From Euwallacea fornicatus (lineage: Eukaryota > Arthropoda > Insecta > Coleoptera > Curculionidae): a stretch of 64,000 nucleotides of DNA. Location of the stretch: assembly GCF_040115645.1 (NCBI RefSeq), contig NC_089543.1:1860001-1924000 (forward strand), given 5' to 3'. This document shows, piece after piece, positions 24,701 through 38,763 of this stretch. The position numbers and the translations under genes are program-made. Under the pieces are notes generated by a model. That model was not told where the DNA came from. It made no database searches and saw nothing but the letters and a program-made list of their open reading frames with translations. Each line of letters opens with the position of its first letter. The first letter of the stretch is position 1.

Positions 24701-27700
24701 TTCGCCTGTTACAGCAGAGCGCTGATAATGGAGACACAATTAAAGCAGGTCCGCATTCGCGGAGTTTTCGACAATTGCGGACACAGGTAGATTCGTGTAG
24801 GTTTTAGATTTAGAAGGTTTTGAAATCGTTAAACCGTAATCTCACCCTTTCCTACCCTTGTTGCCCTAATTCCATTTTGCCATAACATTGGGCTAGTTCG
24901 ATCAAGCCATTGTGAATGGTTCAATTAAAATGCCGAACAAATTTAGGTCGAGGGAGGAGTGAAATAAATCAAACGCAAACATGCATCGTATAAATAACAT
25001 GCACCTCTGGACAGTATAATTTTCCATCGAATTAGATAGCTCCCTGCATAAAGCAATTACGTTAGCAGCATTCAGTCTAACAAGTCTCTTTAGGATAAAG
25101 CTGATAGATATAGTTTTGCCGGAATTCTGGAAGCCATAAATTCAATATAAATGCTGACGTAATACATAATATTGACATAATTCTAGAACATGCACTCGTT
25201 TTTAAGCGTAACTGAGTATGTCTCGACACTTGCATTAGAAGCAGGATTTGAATACATTTAAGGATTACGTTTTAATGGAATATTATGCAGAGTTCGTGAA
25301 TGTGAATAAAAGACCGAGTGATAAAATGCTCTAGTCATCTTATATCGGGAGACGCTTTCGGCTATCCGGAGGAATAAATACCTAGGCCGAGGAATTTTTG
25401 CTTTAATTAATCAAGGAGCCTCTCCCCTACTGAAAGCATAATAAAATTCCTAATATGCACCTACATCCGCGTTCAAAGCCAGGCAAAATACCAAAACACA
25501 CATTTTCAATTAAAAAGGCGTGTGAATCTTTTTCACCCCTTTTTATCCACCGACGAATGGCGTAAAAACGCCTCGGGAAACAATAAGAACATGAAAGGCG
25601 AGAGGTATCAAAATCAAAATTGTATTATGGAAAATAAATTACAATTTATGGGCCCGGCAGAAAAAATCGAATTAGCTCCCCATTCCGGGATTCAAGCATA
25701 GCCTGAATTATTCTGAAGTATTAACTGCATATTGGCACAGTTTATTATCCATTTCGAATATTATTCAACTTGTTTTCAGTGATTTAATCATGAGAATTTT
25801 GAATATTATCTTCGGAATAATTGACGAGAGCAGCTATAATGTTCCCATATTGAAAATTATCATCAGTTTTTCGCCAATTAAATGCAGAAATGGCTTTGGA
25901 ATTCGGGCGAGTAAATTCAGTTAAAAAAACTTTATAAAAACTGAACGTTCATTGTATTCCACAGACTTGTAAATATGTAACGTACGAAAGGAACGTATCT
26001 TATGAGATGTAAATAATCTTTTTAAGTGTACAGAATAAAGCACAAAACAAACCCAATGCACATTAGAATTGCCTTTGGAAATAAAATGCTTTTAGGCTAC
26101 CACTAAATCTACAGGGTATTCTAGGTTCTTGCAAGAGTTCGTTAAGACGGCAAAAGTAAAAATAATTACTCCCAGGACTAATAACAAAGTGTTCCATAAA
26201 TTTAACCAAAAAATAATTAATCAAATATGTTTAAAACTGCAAAAATTTAATAAACAATTTTTTTTTATTAAGTAGACTATCATAGACCTGAATTCGTTTC
26301 TTTTCATTTAATGTAGCGATAATCTCTTGTGAATCGCAATTTTGTTCGTATATCTCTCATAAGTTTCGGGAGATCCTCAATCTCAATTTTCCAGATATTC
26401 CTAAAAATCCTAAGACTCGGTCCATCTTTCAACATGCACCTTTCGTATCGATAATATTAAAAAATGTCCAATGAATATTATGTGATCTAAGCCAGTTCTA
26501 GGTTTCACTTTCAAAACAGCAAAACAAATGTTTGTCCAAAAAATAATTTCGTTTTCAGCAAACTGTTTATAAATAAAGTCAGCATGTGGACTAAGGCACT
26601 TCCGAATACAGCACCTGTTATCAAATGTTTTTCCTCTTACGTAACCGAAATAAGGCTCTGCTATGCCCTGTGAAAAAATCCGAAAACCAAACTAGAATCT
26701 TTATCAGAAAATTTTGTTTTTTTTTACTTCACATTGTCTGGACATTTCTTCATGTTATCCCCAAAATTATTTTATAGTTTTCTGATCTCGTTAAATGCAT
26801 ATTCATTCTTCCTCCATTTATTTCATTCTTAACTTCGAAGCTATGAACTGCTGAAGGAAAAAACATTGGATTAAACCTTTTGATTATAATTTACATTCAT
26901 TTCGAATCTTAAGAAAAGGCGATTTTAACATGGAAATATCACTAATGTCTTATAAAAATAATGCTGATATTTCACATTCTACGTCTCAATTCCTTCTTCC
27001 TCCATTTCCTCCTTCGTTTATTTATTTTTTTTGGCGAACAGTATTCGTTTGGTTTTTGTCTAAGATTCGCTATGGTCTATTTCGAAAACACCTGAAGTCA
27101 GAGACTCCATCGCAATTTTAGTCTCGCAACACGATTTTCCTTATTTCTTCAATTGGAGTTTCAGTCTGTTGCAAATGAGAATTGAATGTATTACCGCAAT
27201 ATACTCCATTAGTATTATACTGCGTGTCACGTTCTCACGGTCCCACTACAGGGGTATTCATTTTTATTGCAGTAAAGGCATTTGTTGATTTTGTTTCGTC
27301 TTGAATAAACTCATTTCCTTTCCTTATTCCACATCATTTCCTACCTTTGTGTAATGTTTTAATGAGTATTTTCGTGCTCAACTTTTCTTCCTTGCATCCT
27401 ACAAAGAGTTTAATTTGTAGATTAACATTTTCACCTGAGCTCACAGGTAATCTATGTTGTTATTCGAGCTGTGAACACAAAGCACAATATTATGTTTGTT
27501 TTACATTAGACCATGTTGTGCGCTCAAATTACATTAAAGAAGTTTGTTTTCCACCATAAGTACATTTAGAAGGGAATGCTCGCACGTCCCCCAAATTTTC
27601 AAAATTAGATTAATATTTCTCGGGTGTTTAGTATATTCTACAAAGGAAGCACTAGATGTCACATATTTCTTTTTGTGAATTAAGATTGAAGTAAGTATAT

Positions 27701-29205
27701 AGTTAGATGTGTTATTTCGGATAGCTGTTTCAGATCGGTCTGCTGCAGCTCATTGAAAACGCCCTCGATGGTCTAATATTGATAGTTTCCTACAGAATTC
27801 AGACAATCCTCAGTTTGCATTTGATTAGTTTGCGTTATTTTGAATTGATAGCAAGATATTCGAATTAAACGTGAACGTGCATTTAATTGAATTAATCGAT
27901 AAATCCCGGGTTGGGAGCATTCCTCCGATTAATATTAACGATAAAGGATAGTTTTAAGAACTAACCCACCGGAATAATTAAAATCGAATTTAATCAATAC
28001 CAGTTACCTTGAACTTTGTCTGAAGGTTTCCGTTTTAGAGGTGCAGTCCAGATGGAAAAAGGCAACTAACTTTAAGAAATAATTGTATTTCACCGCATCC
28101 CAATTAAATTGGAGAAATCTGATGTCGAAACTAACAATCACCGGATGCTGATGATACAATGCTGCAATTAATATCAGAGAGCAAACCAATATTGCTGATC
28201 GGCTCTGAACTTTTAATTAAGTACACTTGGAGTTTTCGATATGGAGGCATTATTAGTATTGAGTTTCACGAATATCTCGTAATTTCAATGTAATTATCTC
28301 CCTCAAATCTGGCGAATGTGGCACTTATGTCGTAAATAAATGTCTCAAGCCAAACTTAACTTCACGTGAAAAATTCTCCGAGCAGTGCAAATCAAATTTT
28401 CAGGAAGCCCCGACTCCAAGATATTCTCACAACTGATAAAAATTACAGGCGTTGGGGTCGTTTGCGCTCCTAACAATGTTTCATTTGAATACCGAGTTGA
28501 CAAAGCTTTTCGTATAGAAAAAAGGGACTCTTCATTCTTGCAGTATAAATTTTTAACTCTTTTGTCTACGCCATTTTAATTTCAGGGTGCTTTACTTTTT
28601 CATTGTTAAGTATTAGTTTTAGCAATTGGTAACAACTGAAAATGGTTTAGGTATTGTTGTCATGATCGGTTTTTGACGATACCACAACGATAACTTAGGG
28701 AACTAATTCGTTTGAAGTTTCGAAGTAACCGAGGCAATAAGATGTCATCTGAGAATTCTCGGCTTTAGAGACGAAATCCTTAATTTGAATAGATAACAAT
28801 AGTTTCTGATTAGCAGCCGCAGGCTTTATGTCGACTTGAGACACTAGAAGAATTCCTAATTCAAAGCAAAATGGAGACAGTTTAATAAGCATTCAACTTG
28901 GAAGTATAGCTCCTGTCGTATTGAAATTAATGAATTGCTATTTAGATATTATTTCTGTTTATTTTCTTTATGTTTGTCAATGGCGTTGGTAAAATTTATA
29001 CGACAGAGTAAAGTTTAGCGTATAAGCTAATTGGATTATTTGCACACGGTTTACTTCGCTTTATGTTAGAAAAGTAACATACATAGAGGACCAAAAGTCC
29101 AGCATAAATTCGTTAAACATTGAAGTAAATATTTTTCATAAAAACGCTAGAGCGCATCAAACATTGTTTGCAATTGTGCACTTTTTGACGTCACAGACAC
29201 ATATT
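21737..29205. other. Long non-coding stretch
   Basis: Nearly 7.5 kb without a recognisable gene, transposase fragment or inverted repeat. The stretch about 25.3-25.7 kb is more balanced in base composition and could hold a conserved regulatory element, but nothing specific can be named. Confidence 0.55.
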
Positions 29206-29825
29206 CAGGGTTGCCATGGAGTAGATAAATGTATATTCGCATTTTTTCTTGTGGAATCCCATGTATATTATAACGGTTTTGAGTTAGTTGAAAAATTCTG
29301 AACATATTTCATGTAACATATCCATGAGTAAGTTCAACAGTTATTGAAATACTTGCACAATATGGCAATTAGAGCGATCTGCTAGATCGCCTTACCTCGC
29401 CCTTATGAACTTTTTCTTATGGGGCGATGTGAAACATTGACCGTATTTAAATGACCGCAACAATATGGAAGAATTAAAAAATATAATTACTCACGAAGCT
29501 CAACAACTACCTTCACAAATGATAAGAAAAGTTCTTGAGGAATTTGACGTGCGGCTTGCCCACTGTCAGGAAGCCAACGGGGCACAGTTCGAACATTTAA
29601 TGCATTAGATTATAGTAATTTATATTGTTATTTTTTAAGTGTACGATCTATCATTATTACTATTTTTCGCGATATTTTGGAAACCTGTCGAATTTAGACA
29701 TGGGTATTTTAAATGAAATATGTTCAGAATTCTCAAAGAACTCAAAAACGTCATAATGTACTATACATGGATTTCCATAAGAAAGAAGTGACAAAGTTCA
29801 TTTATCTACTACATGGGTAACCCTG
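29206..29825. mobile_element. Non-autonomous DNA element carrying a transposase C-terminus
   Basis: This 620-bp element has arms of about 120 bp. The left begins CAGGGTTGCCATGGAGTAGA, and the right arm ends with its inverse TCTACTACATGGGTAACCCTG. TA follows the right end (29826-29827); the left flank is TT. The internal segment holds the last part of a DDE transposase on the plus strand. It looks like a deletion derivative that kept both ends and the 3' part of the gene. Confidence 0.82.
29350..29608 (+). pseudogene. Mariner-superfamily transposase, C-terminal remnant
   Basis: The plus strand encodes a degraded form of the RSPDLTPLDFFLWG block (MNFFLWGDVKH is visible), a stop, then an intact tail with EELKNIITHEAQQLPSQ, MIRKVLEEFDVRLAHCQ and EANGAQFEHLMH before TAG. 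The usual family tail is a helix followed by RRL..CI...GGHFEHLL, so the match is good. The N-terminal two thirds, including the DNA-binding region, are absent. It is not functional. Confidence 0.75.
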
Positions 29826-32800
29826 TATACATATCTGCTACATCAAAAAATGCATAGTAACACAAGTATACAGCGTCGCTTTATTTGTCAGGAAATTATA
29901 GTACGGAGCAATCAGGCCCGCGTTTGCTATACAATTAAGTTAAGGTGATTCGACGTAAAAATTTACTGTCTGAATTTGGTGCTATGAACAATTAATATCT
30001 TTCGTAGGAAGCCTAAAGAATGAAATTGATGTTAATTATTTAATAGAACAATTTCCGTGATGAATGGTGGAAGTTTTGGCTGGATAATCAGATTTTAAAC
30101 TAAGGCAGCAAATGCTACCGAAGCTTAAAAGTTCGTTCCGCCTGAAAAATGGCTCGAAACAGTTTCGAATGGATTGAATGTGTTTAATCAAAACAAAAAT
30201 TTCCCGTTATACAATTTTTAAAAGTTTCCTTTGATACCGATATAATTTATTAAAAGTTTTTGTTGTCGAGATTCAAGACGAAAGTTTAAAATTGCAAACT
30301 CGATTTAAGCACTCATTTCCTATCTCCTGCATTACAAGAAATTAACTGAGACAAATTAAAAAATAATTCAATTTTCAATTTTCGTTCAAATATATTTTTA
30401 ACAACAAAAGCGAAGATCAGAACATTCTATGCATTTGACCACATCAAATGCTCAATCGATAACCGACATACGATGATGTATCTGAGTTTAAGTTTGAAAT
30501 TTTTAGCATTTTCGCATAAGTAGGATCCGTCAACATGAAGTATCATACTGCAAAATTCCATTTTGTAATTTTATCTATACCTACTTTAAATTCATTGGAC
30601 CTACTTCTGCGTAAATGCTAAAAAATACAAATTTCTTCCGGCTGAAAATAAACCTTCTATTCGATATATTTGAGATTTCGATTTTCGAGAAGCCCTTTCG
30701 ATTGAATGGAAAACTATAATGCACTTAAAATATATCAAAGTAAATAACTTTCAAGTGGATTTGTGGATTCAAGAAATCGTTCTATTTACAGTGCGTTCAA
30801 TATGTTTGTGAAATAATTCTATTTTTTCTCCGTTCGAGTATTTATTTAATAATACAAACTATCAGCGTGTTTGTTAACCTTTCCGAAGTATTTATAAGTG
30901 TTATGTTTCAAAATTCTCTAACGAATTGCAATAGCCTGAAAGTTTCGATCAAATAGCTAAAAAGGAACTAGCGGGTTTTGAGAAAGATTGGAACTTTGAA
31001 TACTATCTCAGTATTTCATTCGTGGATGAATAATCTTAAAGTTACTCCTAGCTGTAATTGCTACGTAAATTAAATAGTAAGCAAAGTCGCACAGAGAGGA
31101 ACGTCAAGAGAAGTAAAAATCTGCGAAATTAAATTCTTTTTTTTTTCATTTACCCCTAGGAAAAGGTGAATGCTCTTAATCAGCAAAAAGAAACTAAACA
31201 CATAAGCGACAAGAAAGTTGACAGAATAAAGGACGTACGTAGGTAAAGAAGCTTAGAGAAAAAGAAGAAAGGGACTAAATTACAATGAAAAGAAATTTAA
31301 CCACAATACTGTAAAGATTTAGCATATCAATAGGCACCTTTCAAATTTTAACTCATCATATTAACTCTTATAGTTTGCCTTGCATGCCCTTTCAAGTCCC
31401 TTAAAGGCCACAACTGCCCGGATGCCACTGACGGAATCTTCTATTATTCAAATTACTTTATTGATGCCGTAATGTCCATTTATGAAAGAAAGTCTCCGCG
31501 GAAATGGCAGTGGTTACTTCAACCACTTACAAAACCTTAACAGCAACTGGTATAACTGTCGGGATTCTATCATCAATAAAAAATATTCTTTTTTATTCTA
31601 TCTTGTGAGGCGATCAATCTAAGCACTGCTATTCAATAAATCTCCGAAAATTCTTTTAAAAAGGCGACTTATTACCGTCAGGGTCCAATTCGAAATCTGT
31701 TTATTAAGAAAGATGTCAGAGGAGGGTGGTGAAAAACTAATGGCCATGAGGTTACTGCAAATCCCTCTCATGACCTGTGTCTCTTTGTCAGCACCTTTCG
31801 CTGGCGAAGAAGAAAAAGGAATCAATTCTGAGGAGCATTGTGGCTAAACATGCATTAATCTTTCACAGTACAATGCCCAATTACCCGTCTTAAAAAAGGT
31901 CATTCTAACACCTACCTTCCCTTAAATTTGGAGAGCCGCATTCGAGAAAGAATTATGATATGCTAAGAGCCACAAAATTCTGCCTGAACTTCTTAATTAA
32001 GAAAGATAAAAATTTCATTAAATTGCGCCGTTATGTTATCGCGATGTATAACAGTAAAAGTTATTAAGCATGGCCGCTAGTAGTGTTACAAGCCCAGTTC
32101 TGCGTTCCTGAATATTCATCGCGCATGAGCGAATGCTTCGAGCATTGTAATGAGTTCCACTTTCCCTAGTCATTATTTTCATAGTGTTTACCCTGTAAAA
32201 ACAATGGTCTAGCCGCCAGTTGCAAACGGGGCAAAAATACAACTTTAATGTGGATGGCCGTCATTATGGAATTAGCACTCTATCACGTGCATGTAATTAT
32301 GGCTCATGCACCTTCCCGGGTGATAATTTCGGTTTTTCCGAAATCATTTTAGAACCTAATTGATTTTGTTATGTAAATTTGAATTGCTAATGACAGAAGA
32401 AAAGAAGGTTTGTAACCCGTGTAGGTTAAAAGTTAAGGGACAAAATCTCGGAAGTTTTAATCTGGACTTTCATAATCATGAGGAATCTCAAGAAAATGGT
32501 CTTTCAGCATTCGAAGTGCCGACATTTTGAAATATAAATCCCTCCTATTCGGGTTCGTCAGATTAAATGAAGTATGTTGGATTTTATTTTTCGTACGATT
32601 TGAACTTCGGGAAACTGAATTGTTACTGAATTTCTTCGAACAAATGTGGCACGTGAGTTCAGCTGCATTGAATCAAATAGCTGAGGAAAATCGGAGTTTT
32701 TACGTTGGCGAGAAAAATGTGTCATAAGTAAGTATTACCTTGTTCGCCCCTATGATGAAGTGATAAATATTTGAAAACTCGGATCCCATATCCGACCCAA

Positions 32801-33771
32801 TTAAACGAGTTGAAGCCGAAAGGTCCGTTCAAAGTACACCATTGCCCTTTTTATGAAAGTTTTACCCCTTAATATTTTAATCATTTTAAAATATTGCAGT
32901 GGCTCTCTACCGCTATATATTACATCGAAATTTGGGGCACTAAAGGGAGCCCTGGATAAATAAAATGTAAAACGAGCTCAGGTTATTTCATGTAAAATCA
33001 GCTATCAGTGTTGTTGAAGGGTTTAAAGGGACGGCTGAAAATTTTATATTCAATCGATTTCCGGTACGTAGTACTAAAAACGTAATGTTTACTTTACTGA
33101 TGCGCAGTCTAGCTCTGTCTCTTCCCAGACACAGGAAATAAAATTTACGAGAACCATTCGCATCTTTACAACGGAGATAAATTGTGACTGGAGGCAGGAA
33201 AATCGACTTTAAGGTCTTAAGAAAATTACGGATTGTCTTTCCTTTATCTGTGATTCCTTAGAGGGATAATATCGCGTTCTAACATATAATAAAGTTCCCT
33301 GTGCTATTTATACTGCCACCAGTTCATAAAAGCTCACAATGACTTTCCTTTTAAGCTCCTGCTGTAAATGATGCGTCGCTTAAACTCCCCTGCTAAAATG
33401 ATGGATGAAAACTTTGTATTGCATTCTAACTTCTCCTTTCGACGTATGTTTTTGATATTCCATTTTAACTCTACGTCATTGGAAATAGAGATATATCCCC
33501 TGGTTAGGATTCCACTCACTAGCCAAAATATAGCAAACAATATATCAAACGATGTTGAGAATTGACGAAATGACACTTAAATAACAGAGAGAAAAATGGA
33601 TGAAGCGTAAAACGGCCGGAAAGTTACAGTCGAATATACGACATATTTTCAACTTATTCTGGTCGTCCGCTGCTGCTTCTGAAAAAACTTTCCAACGCTG
33701 TTTTCATTTACAACTTTATAATGTATTGCCCCATACGTTTTGAGGGCCATGATAGATGTATAAGTTTTATA
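29826..33771. other. Non-coding stretch
   Basis: No gene recognised. It contains a small hairpin repeat at about 30490-30640 (listed separately). The short frames are chance frames; the minus frame at 33334-33576 and the plus frame at 33368-33565 overlap on opposite strands. Confidence 0.55.
30490..30640. repeat. Short hairpin repeat, second partial copy near 55.69 kb
   Basis: TTTTAGCATTTTCGCATAAG near 30505-30525 is mirrored by CTTCTGCGTAAATGCTAAAA near 30605-30625, giving a hairpin of about 150 bp. A related single arm, TACTTCTGCATAAATGTAAA, is found near 55694, followed by a similar TTTCAAACTTAA tail. It is a dispersed small repeat or worn MITE. Confidence 0.5.
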
Positions 33772-34467
33772 CAGGGTGTTTCGAAAGTATTTGATCAAAT
33801 TTCTAGGGAGTGTTCAGTGCATCAATAGAAGACATCAGAATAAACACCCGTGTTCGCAAAATCTCCCTAAGGTGCTGCGGCATTATGGTGCTTTAAGACG
33901 ATTATGTGAAAAAATGTTTTTATCGAGTTTAGGTATGTTTAATTTTAATTTATTTGTACACAAGAATATCACAATAATTGTTCAAATCGTCGTTCTTGAA
34001 CTTCAATGCAGTTGCCTGAACTATGTATATGGCTTCTGCGCACTAGGCTAAAAATTTGATAATCGTTTTGAACGACTTGAAATGCCTCAGTGAGTCGAAC
34101 AATCAGGTCTTGCTCTGTTTCCACTGGCGTTGAACAAACGTTTCCCTGTCCCCACAGAAAGAAATCTAAAGGTGTTGGATCGGGTGATCCCAGAGGTTAC
34201 GACGCTGGATAAATATTTAACAAAATGTACTTAACAGGTGCATTCAAGTTCAAAGAGGACATTTTGAATAATTTCTATAGTGTTATTTTGTGCAAACAAA
34301 TTAAAATGAAACGTGCTAACACTCGATAAAAACATGTTTGCACATAACTGTTGAGAAACATCACAAGGTAGTTGCTTAGGGAGACATATGTGAACACGGG
34401 TTCTTGACTTCTATTGTTGCACTAAACTATCCCTAGAACTGTCAACCCATAGTTCTGGAATATTTTG
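33772..34467. mobile_element. Long-inverted-repeat element with internal transposase fragment
   Basis: A 696-bp element flanked by TA on both sides (33770-33771, 34468-34469). The arms are about 200 bp: the left holds TTCTAGGGAGTGTTCAGTGC, the right its inverse near 34405-34440 (TTGCACTAAACTATCCCTAGAA). CCGTGTTCGCAAAATCTCCC pairs with GGGAGACATATGTGAACACGG. Between the arms lies a minus-strand transposase remnant. The outermost 30 bp match more weakly than the inner arms. Confidence 0.8.
34058..34210 (-). pseudogene. Mariner-superfamily transposase, C-terminal remnant
   Basis: The minus strand reads LGSPDPTPLDFFLWGQG, then STPVETEQDLIVRLTEAFQV, matching the family block SPDLTPLDFFLWG followed by TP....DL..RI..A. 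The acidic residue in TPLD is retained. The frame is open for about 50 codons and everything upstream of SPD is lost, so it is a relic. Confidence 0.78.
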
Positions 34468-36047
34468 TATCTGCAGAAATAGGTATGTAAATAAAAAATA
34501 AATCTACCAAAAAATATTTAGAACTTTCAGTTTCTGCACCATTTTTTGCAATTATAATCGTGAAACAATACAATAAATTATGAATAAACGTTCCACTGGT
34601 TGGATTTATACGGCTCGTAATTGAATACACTAAAAACGAAAGTGGTGAATAATACATTATAGTTATTCCAATGACAGGGAATTAACCAACAGTAACTTAA
34701 TAATGGATAGTTCCTTTTCGCACTAAATTTAGGAAAAAATGCTGAAACACGCAAGTACCGATCTTCAAAATCTTTCTTCACCGTCTTCACTTTTTCGTTT
34801 TTCGTTCGTATTCATTTCTAACATTATCGCAGAAGCTTTTCAGCCCCGACGGTGCTGAATAATTCTCGAATAAGTCTGAAAAAGCTTGTGAACTTGCGTG
34901 CGATATTTCGGTTATTATCTTAACTCTAGGTACTGCACACTCAATTACTTTTTCCTGTAAATTAAGTGAATTATGACGTTCAGAATTCTCTCATTTTGCA
35001 AGCCTGGCAGCGCACCATAATATGTCAGGAAGTCAACTCCTAGAGTAAGCTTGGAAATCTCTGTTATCAGGAACGTACCGTTGACGGCAATTAATTCGTA
35101 GTTTGCATCTATATGACGTCCAGGAAATTAAAAACTAACATTTGAGTATAAATCCTTAATAAAGAGACAGACTAATTTACTCTGACATCAGTAGCCACCA
35201 TTAATAACCATCGTTATCGTTTGCTAGCTTACAAGAACACGATGCGGCTAGCCGCTTTCTTCTGGAATGATTGGTGGTACCAGTATGAGATGATACAATG
35301 AAGACCCTCCTCTGAACTTAGAACGCTTATGGCAAAAGCCTTTTCTATTTCCAATTTTTAGTCCATATCACATTGTATACCTTCGCAATTATTGTAAACC
35401 TTATTTTATACTACCAAGTTCAATTTTAAAACCCATTATTCCAAAAGTTAATTTATGAATAGTTAATTCACCGTTTCTCCCCCTCTCAGCTAATAAGGGC
35501 GAAGCAGCTGATACTTCGGTAATTGATATTCGTTCAGCTTGCATCTCTGAGAAAATTATGTCTGCCAAATCGGTAGTTGCACTCTAACTCGGACTATATA
35601 ACTCACTCTACTAATGTCACACCAATAAAATACATATACCAATAGGTTTAGATTGGAGGTCGGGTGATAAACGATATATCCACAAATTTCGTACCATCGG
35701 TTACGGTACTGTTGTTCCTGCTAATGACTGTAGCGAACATGAGAAATATAACTTTTAATCTCTTGTCCTGATAACTACTGAGGCTTTGTTCCTGACTGGC
35801 TCTCGACCTCTTGATCATTTTTTTTTCAGTTTTCTTTTTAATTTGTCAATGAACTCTTCTTTTTCAGTATGCTGCGAAATTCGCTCAATCAGCACGTTGG
35901 TAGCATAATGTTCATAAAGACATTTCTGATTTTATATTCTATGATTACACAATTTCATACTTGGCCTGACTGTGTTAGCTTCCCTCTGTGACTTTCCATT
36001 TTGATGTTTAATGCACTCTTTACATATGCGGATCGGAAACCATTATA
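34468..36047. other. Non-coding stretch, no feature recognised
   Basis: About 1.6 kb with two overlapping short minus frames (34442-34790) that lack any recognisable domain. Confidence 0.55.
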
Positions 36048-36555
36048 TCGGATGCACAGGCTAATTCTAGACATAACAGATTAACATGGGAAATCGGTTT
36101 TAATTTTTTACACCTACACAGATTATCCAATTGAGAAACTTTTACATGGAGGTCATAGTACTCAAGACCGGTCAGCATTCCGCAATTTTTTCAATATTGT
36201 AATTAAAGACGTTCTGGCTCAAAACATCTCCAAATTAAAAAAAATTAAATGTCCCACATAACCGTTCAAGACCACGATTGGTCAAAATCAAGACTTTGTG
36301 TTTGTTTAATTCTGATCTTGACTTTGACCAACTCTGGCATCGAACGATTACGCGGGACGCTCAAATTTTTTGAAATTTGTAGGCGTTTTGAATGAAAACG
36401 ACTCTTATTAGTAGATTGGAAAAAGTGGCGGAATGATAGCCGATCTTGAGTATTATAATCTTCATGTTAAAGTCTTTCAACTGGATGATCTAAGCAGATG
36501 CCGAAAATAAAAACCGTAGTAATCTCTTATTTCCAGGATTTGCCTGGACACCCGG
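36048..36555. mobile_element. Foldback element of about 0.5 kb
   Basis: A palindrome of 508 bp centred near 36300 and flanked by TA (36046-36047, 36556-36557). TACTCAAGACCGGTCAGCAT near 36160-36180 pairs with ATAGCCGATCTTGAGTATTA near 36440-36455; GGTCAAAATCAAGA pairs with TCTTGACTTTGACC across the centre. The right end is CCAGGATTTGCCTGGACACC CGG and the left end is a diverged inverse. No coding remains. Confidence 0.78.
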
Positions 36556-36754
36556 TATACAGTTTTTCACTAGTGGTTCGGAGAATATTTATGATGATGA
36601 ATGACCGATCAAAGAAAGAATTAGAAAAAAAGAGCAACAATAATTGAACTTGAGGAAAATTTGAAACTACCAATTTTACATTTTAAATTTATTTCAAGAG
36701 GAAAATACAAGCAACATAATGTAGAAAAATCAATTGATAAATCATGCTGTAGAT

Positions 36755-36816
36755 AGATTAACCGGAATCGACCTGAACTGACCGAAACTAACCTGAAATA
36801 ACCTAAAATAACCAAA
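36755..36816. repeat. Imperfect TAACCTGAAA short tandem repeat
   Basis: Five to six degenerate units of about 10-11 bp (ACCTGAACTG, ACCGAAACTA, ACCTGAAATA, ACCTAAAATA, ACC). Similar AACCTGAA words recur at 51900-52340. It recalls, but is not, the insect TTAGG telomeric repeat. Confidence 0.6.
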
Positions 36817-38425
36817 TGCAATCTCAGTAAATTTGAGGACCAAATTGGAGCGTATACAGATATTGAACTTTCAAGACTAGGGCCATGATCTTGTTACACC
36901 TGGGGAGGGAAATTGGATGAAAAACAGTGCCAGTTTTATGTGATTGAATAAACGCCTTTGAAGTCTTTGATAAAACTAATAAAAGCCCTAAAGAGATATG
37001 ATATTATCTGTTTCTCTTCTTCTCTTTGTTCTCTCCTCATTTATATGGTACCATTGGATTCTCTTACTACGTGATATTTTTAAGATCCGATGCCAGTGGT
37101 TCGTTTATTTAGAAAAAACGTTTTTGGACAAATTTTATAAAACGACATTGGACGATAAAAACTATTGCATACATTCTTAGACGTTGAGTCTTAATTATAT
37201 TAGTCTATCCAGCCAATTTATTACATTAAGAATAAATTGCCGTATTTGAAAAATAGTTTTGAGAGAATATCGTCGGTCTTTCCGTTACGAAACTGGATGT
37301 TTTTCCCAAAGCTTAAATGCAAACAATTGAATTACTTCTTATCTGAACACCGATGAGGAAATGTTCTTTTCAGGCAGTTCTAAAACAAAGAACTACATTC
37401 GAACTTTTGTTGACATCTTATTGATTTATTTCTCCACTTCATCCCCGCTGTTCCTAGTTGCACTCAATAAGGGCAATTTTATATTTTATGCGGAATTTCA
37501 AACTTTAGAAATTGGTTTCGCATTTCGGCTATGAAATAAACATTTGTATGAAATATATTATCTACACATGGAAATTTCCCAGGAAATGCCAATTTGCATG
37601 GGATCCTTGATAGGCATATTAGACTTAGCCGATGTGTTTCTCGGTCAGAAACCATGTAAGTTAATTAATGATTAATAAGTTTAGGGCATAACCCCTGGAC
37701 CTTCATTGTGATAAAAAATCAAACCGAAACGAACATTAAACTTGTGTAACTATAACGAGATATGTCCCGGAACTTTTTACCTTAAACCGCAAATGCATCG
37801 TTATATGGCAATTTAGAGAGAAAATGGAGTAAATTGTTTCAATTTATATTTTCCTTTATTCGAGGGAAAAAATGATGGAAAGTGGAAAAGCGTGGAGCCG
37901 CTTTGACAGATTAAGGAAATAAATCTTGCGATTTTGTGTTGGCGTCTCAACGCCGACGCTGTATCTAAAACAAATTAAATTAACTACTAAGTTTCAAATT
38001 GTCTAATTTTGCCGAACATGGAGAAGAGCCTCTTTACTCGATCAAATAATGAAAATTTCATTTACACCATTCTTTGTTTCAGTTGATTCACATCGAAAGG
38101 AAAGTTTGCCACGAGTTTTAGCAAATTAGCTATGGACACGTGTTGAAGGTAGATTTACGCTAAACTTTCCAAACAGAATTGAAAGTTTGTTTGTATATCG
38201 ATTATGAAGTTTATGTGGTTTGTTGTACCTCACATTTGTGTTAATACCCAAGGTTATCTAATCTGTTGTCTCTTGATTTATCCTCGCAGTTGATTTATAT
38301 CATAGCGAACTTATGAATTTAGGCGCCAAGGGATTAAGGTTTTCGGGATAATATGTAAATCAAATTTAAACATTCAAATATTCGCTCTCCAGTTTGTGAT
38401 TGTTTACACTGCCGTGTTCACAAAA

Positions 38426-38763
38426 AGTAAAATTAACCCACACAAGTTAAATTATTCCATGTTTGGATAGCTGCACAACAATAAGCCAAAGGTTGGCTGT
38501 GGGATTTGAGTCCAGTTCGCAAGATTTTAAGTACGTTTCCATGAAACTGTGAATTTTAATTTCTGTAGACATACTTTTATTTTTGAAGACAAATAATTGT
38601 TTTAACAATGAATTTTTAATTCTATGAACAATTCCAATTAACGGGAGACTTTTGAAGTGCACAATATATGTGTGCATAGCAAACCGTTTAGGTATGTGCG
38701 GGGATAGTTCCAGAAGTACCCGATCTAACAGTTAAAAAATATAAATTGTGTGGGTTTTTACGT
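38426..38763. mobile_element. Possible MITE with AACCCACACAA inverted ends
   Basis: AACCCACACAAGTTAAATTA near 38436 is mirrored by TATAAATTGTGTGGGTT near 38740-38757, about 340 bp apart. The similarity runs for about 28 bp with mismatches. No target duplication was established. Confidence 0.35.

Noticed and set aside
28004..28189. Hydrophobic minus frame that could be a signal exon
   Set aside because: No ATG in place, and the possible donor GTAACT is weak; read as chance.
31496..31565. Possible signal-peptide exon on the minus strand (ATG ATA GAA ... TTT T with a GTAAGT donor)
   Set aside because: Correct phase, but joining to exon 2 creates a TAA stop, and the peptide is not a convincing signal sequence.
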